From: an archaeon
GTDB lineage: Archaea > Asgardarchaeota > Hermodarchaeia > Hermodarchaeales > Hermodarchaeaceae
Direction of reading: 5' to 3'
DNA length: 8,546 nucleotides
NCBI GenBank assembly: GCA_016550405.1
Contig: JABXGX010000118.1
Location: 1-8,546, forward strand
The notes beneath the pieces were generated by a model, which was not told the DNA's origin, did not search any database, and saw nothing but the letters and a program-made list of their open reading frames with translations. Both the position numbers and the translations under genes were made by a program. Below, one piece after another: positions 7,380 through 8,546 of the stretch; position 1 is the first letter of the stretch; the number at the start of each line of letters is the position of its first letter.

Positions 7380-8339
7380 GTGAGGGTGCTGTCCGTCAAC
7401 CTGCAAGTCTATGATGTCGTTGAAAATGGGGAACTTATGGAGCTTACTATTCCGGGTCAGCTTAAAACCGAGTTGAACGCTGACCGTGTTCTGATTATCG
7501 TTGATGATGACGATCGGAAAATCTGGCTGTGGAAAGGAACCGAAGCAGGCGTTCGCAAGAAATTCATCGCCGCACGTCAAGGTCAAGCCGTTCGCAGTCA
7601 ACGGGGTTTAGTTTACAAAGTCCTCTCAGTCGATGGAGGCGAAGAACCTGATGCCTTTCTAGCTCTACTAGGTGAAAAGCCTAAACCTCCTGAACCCAAA
7701 AAAGAAGTAGAAGTACAGGTTGAGCTACCCGATAAAACCATCGAAATTACTCCCGATGGACCCCCACCCAAACCAGTTACCTCCAAACCAATGAAATCTG
7801 CCCCAATTAAGACTTCTAAACCTGAACTTCAACCTGTCAGGATGCCTGTAGCAACCACTCAGCTTGGAACCGAGTATAATGGTGCAGAGCAACAATGGCC
7901 CCTGCGATCATCAACAGCGAGTATTGTGCCTGCTCCAGCTCAAGATGATATCATTGGACGAGTAGCTAATACCACACCTCCCCCTGGTTACAGCCGCGAA
8001 CTTGTCATTATTGGTCAAGAGGTCTTTACTAGTGTTGATCGAACCGTGACTCTTTTGGGGAAGACCCAGACAACCTCGCAACTAGAACGTACTCGTACAC
8101 TCCCGGATGGCCCATTCTTTGGTGGCGATTACACACCCCGCATTTTGGTCGAGGATGGCCGAGTACTTGCAACTGAATTTCTGAAGAAAAGCGATAAAGA
8201 TTCACATGGATTGCGAGATGCGGTTGCTGAAGCAGATGTGAGTGAGTTAATCGATATCTTCCGAATCACAACTGAAACCGCAGAAATTGATGATGAGAAA
8301 GAGTCGAAAAAGAAATCCAAGAAGTCGAAGAAGAAGTAA
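7380..8339 (+). CDS. Gelsolin-like domain protein with Pro/Lys-rich linker, unrecognised C-terminal domain and polybasic tail (319 aa)
   Basis: Residues 4-98 read as one gelsolin-like domain. A first strand VNLQVYDVVENGELMEL is followed by QLKTELNADRVLIIVDDDD, then KIWLWKGTEAGVRKKFIAAR, the '(v/i)W.Gk.a...ek..A' turn and long helix of gelsolin repeats. VYKVLSVDGGEEPDAFLALLGEK gives the last strand and helix. Residues 99-200 are low complexity, rich in Pro, Lys and Glu, with PPP at 128-130 and 200-202. Residues 204-270 look folded and beta-rich (RELVIIGQEVFTSVDRTVTL, PFFGGDYTPRILVEDGRVLA) and match nothing I know. The tail from 305 is mostly Lys. Gelsolin-like domains in Asgard archaea bind or sever actin, so a cytoskeletal role is inferred. 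GTG at 7380 is preferred because it keeps the first strand; GTG at 7386 and ATG at 7437 are alternatives, the latter cutting into the domain. No signal peptide or membrane segment is seen. Confidence 0.84.
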   Translation: MRVLSVNLQVYDVVENGELMELTIPGQLKTELNADRVLIIVDDDDRKIWLWKGTEAGVRKKFIAARQGQAVRSQRGLVYKVLSVDGGEEPDAFLALLGEKPKPPEPKKEVEVQVELPDKTIEITPDGPPPKPVTSKPMKSAPIKTSKPELQPVRMPVATTQLGTEYNGAEQQWPLRSSTASIVPAPAQDDIIGRVANTTPPPGYSRELVIIGQEVFTSVDRTVTLLGKTQTTSQLERTRTLPDGPFFGGDYTPRILVEDGRVLATEFLKKSDKDSHGLRDAVAEADVSELIDIFRITTETAEIDDEKESKKKSKKSKKK

Positions 8340-8356
8340 CCGCTTTCTCAGGAATC

Positions 8357-8363
8357 TTTTTTT
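8357..8363 (+). terminator. T-tract terminator after the gelsolin-like gene
   Basis: Seven consecutive T residues begin 18 bases after the TAA stop at 8337-8339, within a T-rich stretch. Archaeal RNA polymerases stop at such U-rich runs without needing a hairpin, and no clear hairpin is seen here. The call rests on position and composition only. Confidence 0.5.
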
Positions 8364-8444
8364 AACACCTTTTCGCTTCGCTTCAAGGTCTTACTAGGTG
8401 CTCAAGACTATTGCAAAAATAATGAATCATTACATTTCTGTAAC

Positions 8445-8546
8445 TCATTCTTTTGGACTTGACCACTTTTTCCAGATGATTATTGCGATTATAATAAGAA
8501 ACGAAATAGCAATTATCCAGTATACAACAAGGAGAGGTGGTGGCCA
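8445..8546 (-). CDS. Possible C-terminal end of a membrane-anchored protein (33 codons, 5' part outside window)
   Basis: On the minus strand, the frame starting at the last base of the window is open for 33 codons to TGA at 8445-8447. It reads WPPPLLVVYW, then a pure hydrophobic run (IIAISFLIIIAIII) and a basic end WKKWSSPKE. This is the picture of a C-terminal single membrane helix with a positive stop-transfer tail. Five A residues at 8415-8419 give a T run on the minus strand about 25 bases after the stop, which would suit a terminator, and the gene would be convergent with the gelsolin-like one. The AT-rich DNA here could give a hydrophobic reading by chance, so support is moderate. Nothing can be said of the rest of the protein. 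Confidence 0.45.
   Translation of the reverse strand, partial: WPPPLLVVYWIIAISFLIIIAIIIWKKWSSPKE

Noticed and set aside
7200..7601. 133-codon minus-strand ORF overlapping the gelsolin gene start
   Set aside because: Most of it is antisense to the gelsolin-like domain, it has no recognisable motif, and it occupies the divergent promoter region.
8284..8336. AAG/AAA-rich repeat-like DNA at the end of the gelsolin gene
   Set aside because: It is irregular and simply encodes the Lys-rich tail; it is not a tandem repeat or array.
8523..8546. Possible plus-strand gene start at GTG 8537 or 8540 after a GGAGAGG motif
   Set aside because: Only a few codons would lie inside the window and the Shine-Dalgarno would overlap or touch the start codon; the opposite-strand reading is better supported but also uncertain.

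Overview
The window most likely comes from an archaeon of the Asgard group, probably on the Heimdallarchaeia side. Three observations point that way. A protein with an N-terminal longin-like fold is followed by a long coiled coil (minus strand, 2668 to 578). A gelsolin-like domain protein is present (plus strand, 7380 to 8339). Archaeal-looking signals occur too: TATA-like boxes, Shine-Dalgarno motifs and T-tract stops. Longin and gelsolin domains in one prokaryotic stretch are known mainly from Asgard archaea. The placement is an inference, since no ribosomal or other phylogenetic marker gene lies in the window.

Layout. (1) Positions 1-568, plus strand: the 3' two thirds or so of a luciferase-like, probably F420-dependent oxidoreductase, split by one frameshift near 270-295. 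(2) Positions 578-2668, minus strand: a 696-residue longin-like/coiled-coil protein that ends 9 bases from the oxidoreductase gene in convergent orientation. (3) Positions 2804-4354, plus strand: a polytopic membrane protein of the GT-C glycosyltransferase type, divergent from the longin gene across a 135-base promoter region. (4) Positions 7166 to 4356, minus strand: a likely three-gene operon of an M28-type zinc peptidase with a C-terminal winged-helix-like segment, a 150-residue all-helical protein of unknown function, and a small membrane protein with a C-terminal zinc ribbon. (5) Positions 7380-8339, plus strand: the gelsolin-like protein, divergent from the peptidase across a 213-base region and followed by a T-tract. 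(6) Positions 8445-8546, minus strand: a possible C-terminal end of a gene running in from beyond the window, encoding a single membrane anchor.

How the genes relate. No single pathway joins them. The GT-C enzyme would act at the membrane with lipid-linked sugars, and the peptidase operon looks like a housekeeping or peptide-processing unit. The two most interesting genes are the eukaryote-like ones. The longin/coiled-coil protein has the layout of a tether or adaptor. The gelsolin protein carries one gelsolin-like domain, a Pro/Lys-rich linker, an unrecognised C-terminal domain and a polybasic tail, which suggests a cytoskeleton-linked or membrane-linked regulator. All functions are deduced from sequence reading alone. 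No tRNA, rRNA, CRISPR array, insertion sequence or gene-free stretch above 300 bases was seen.
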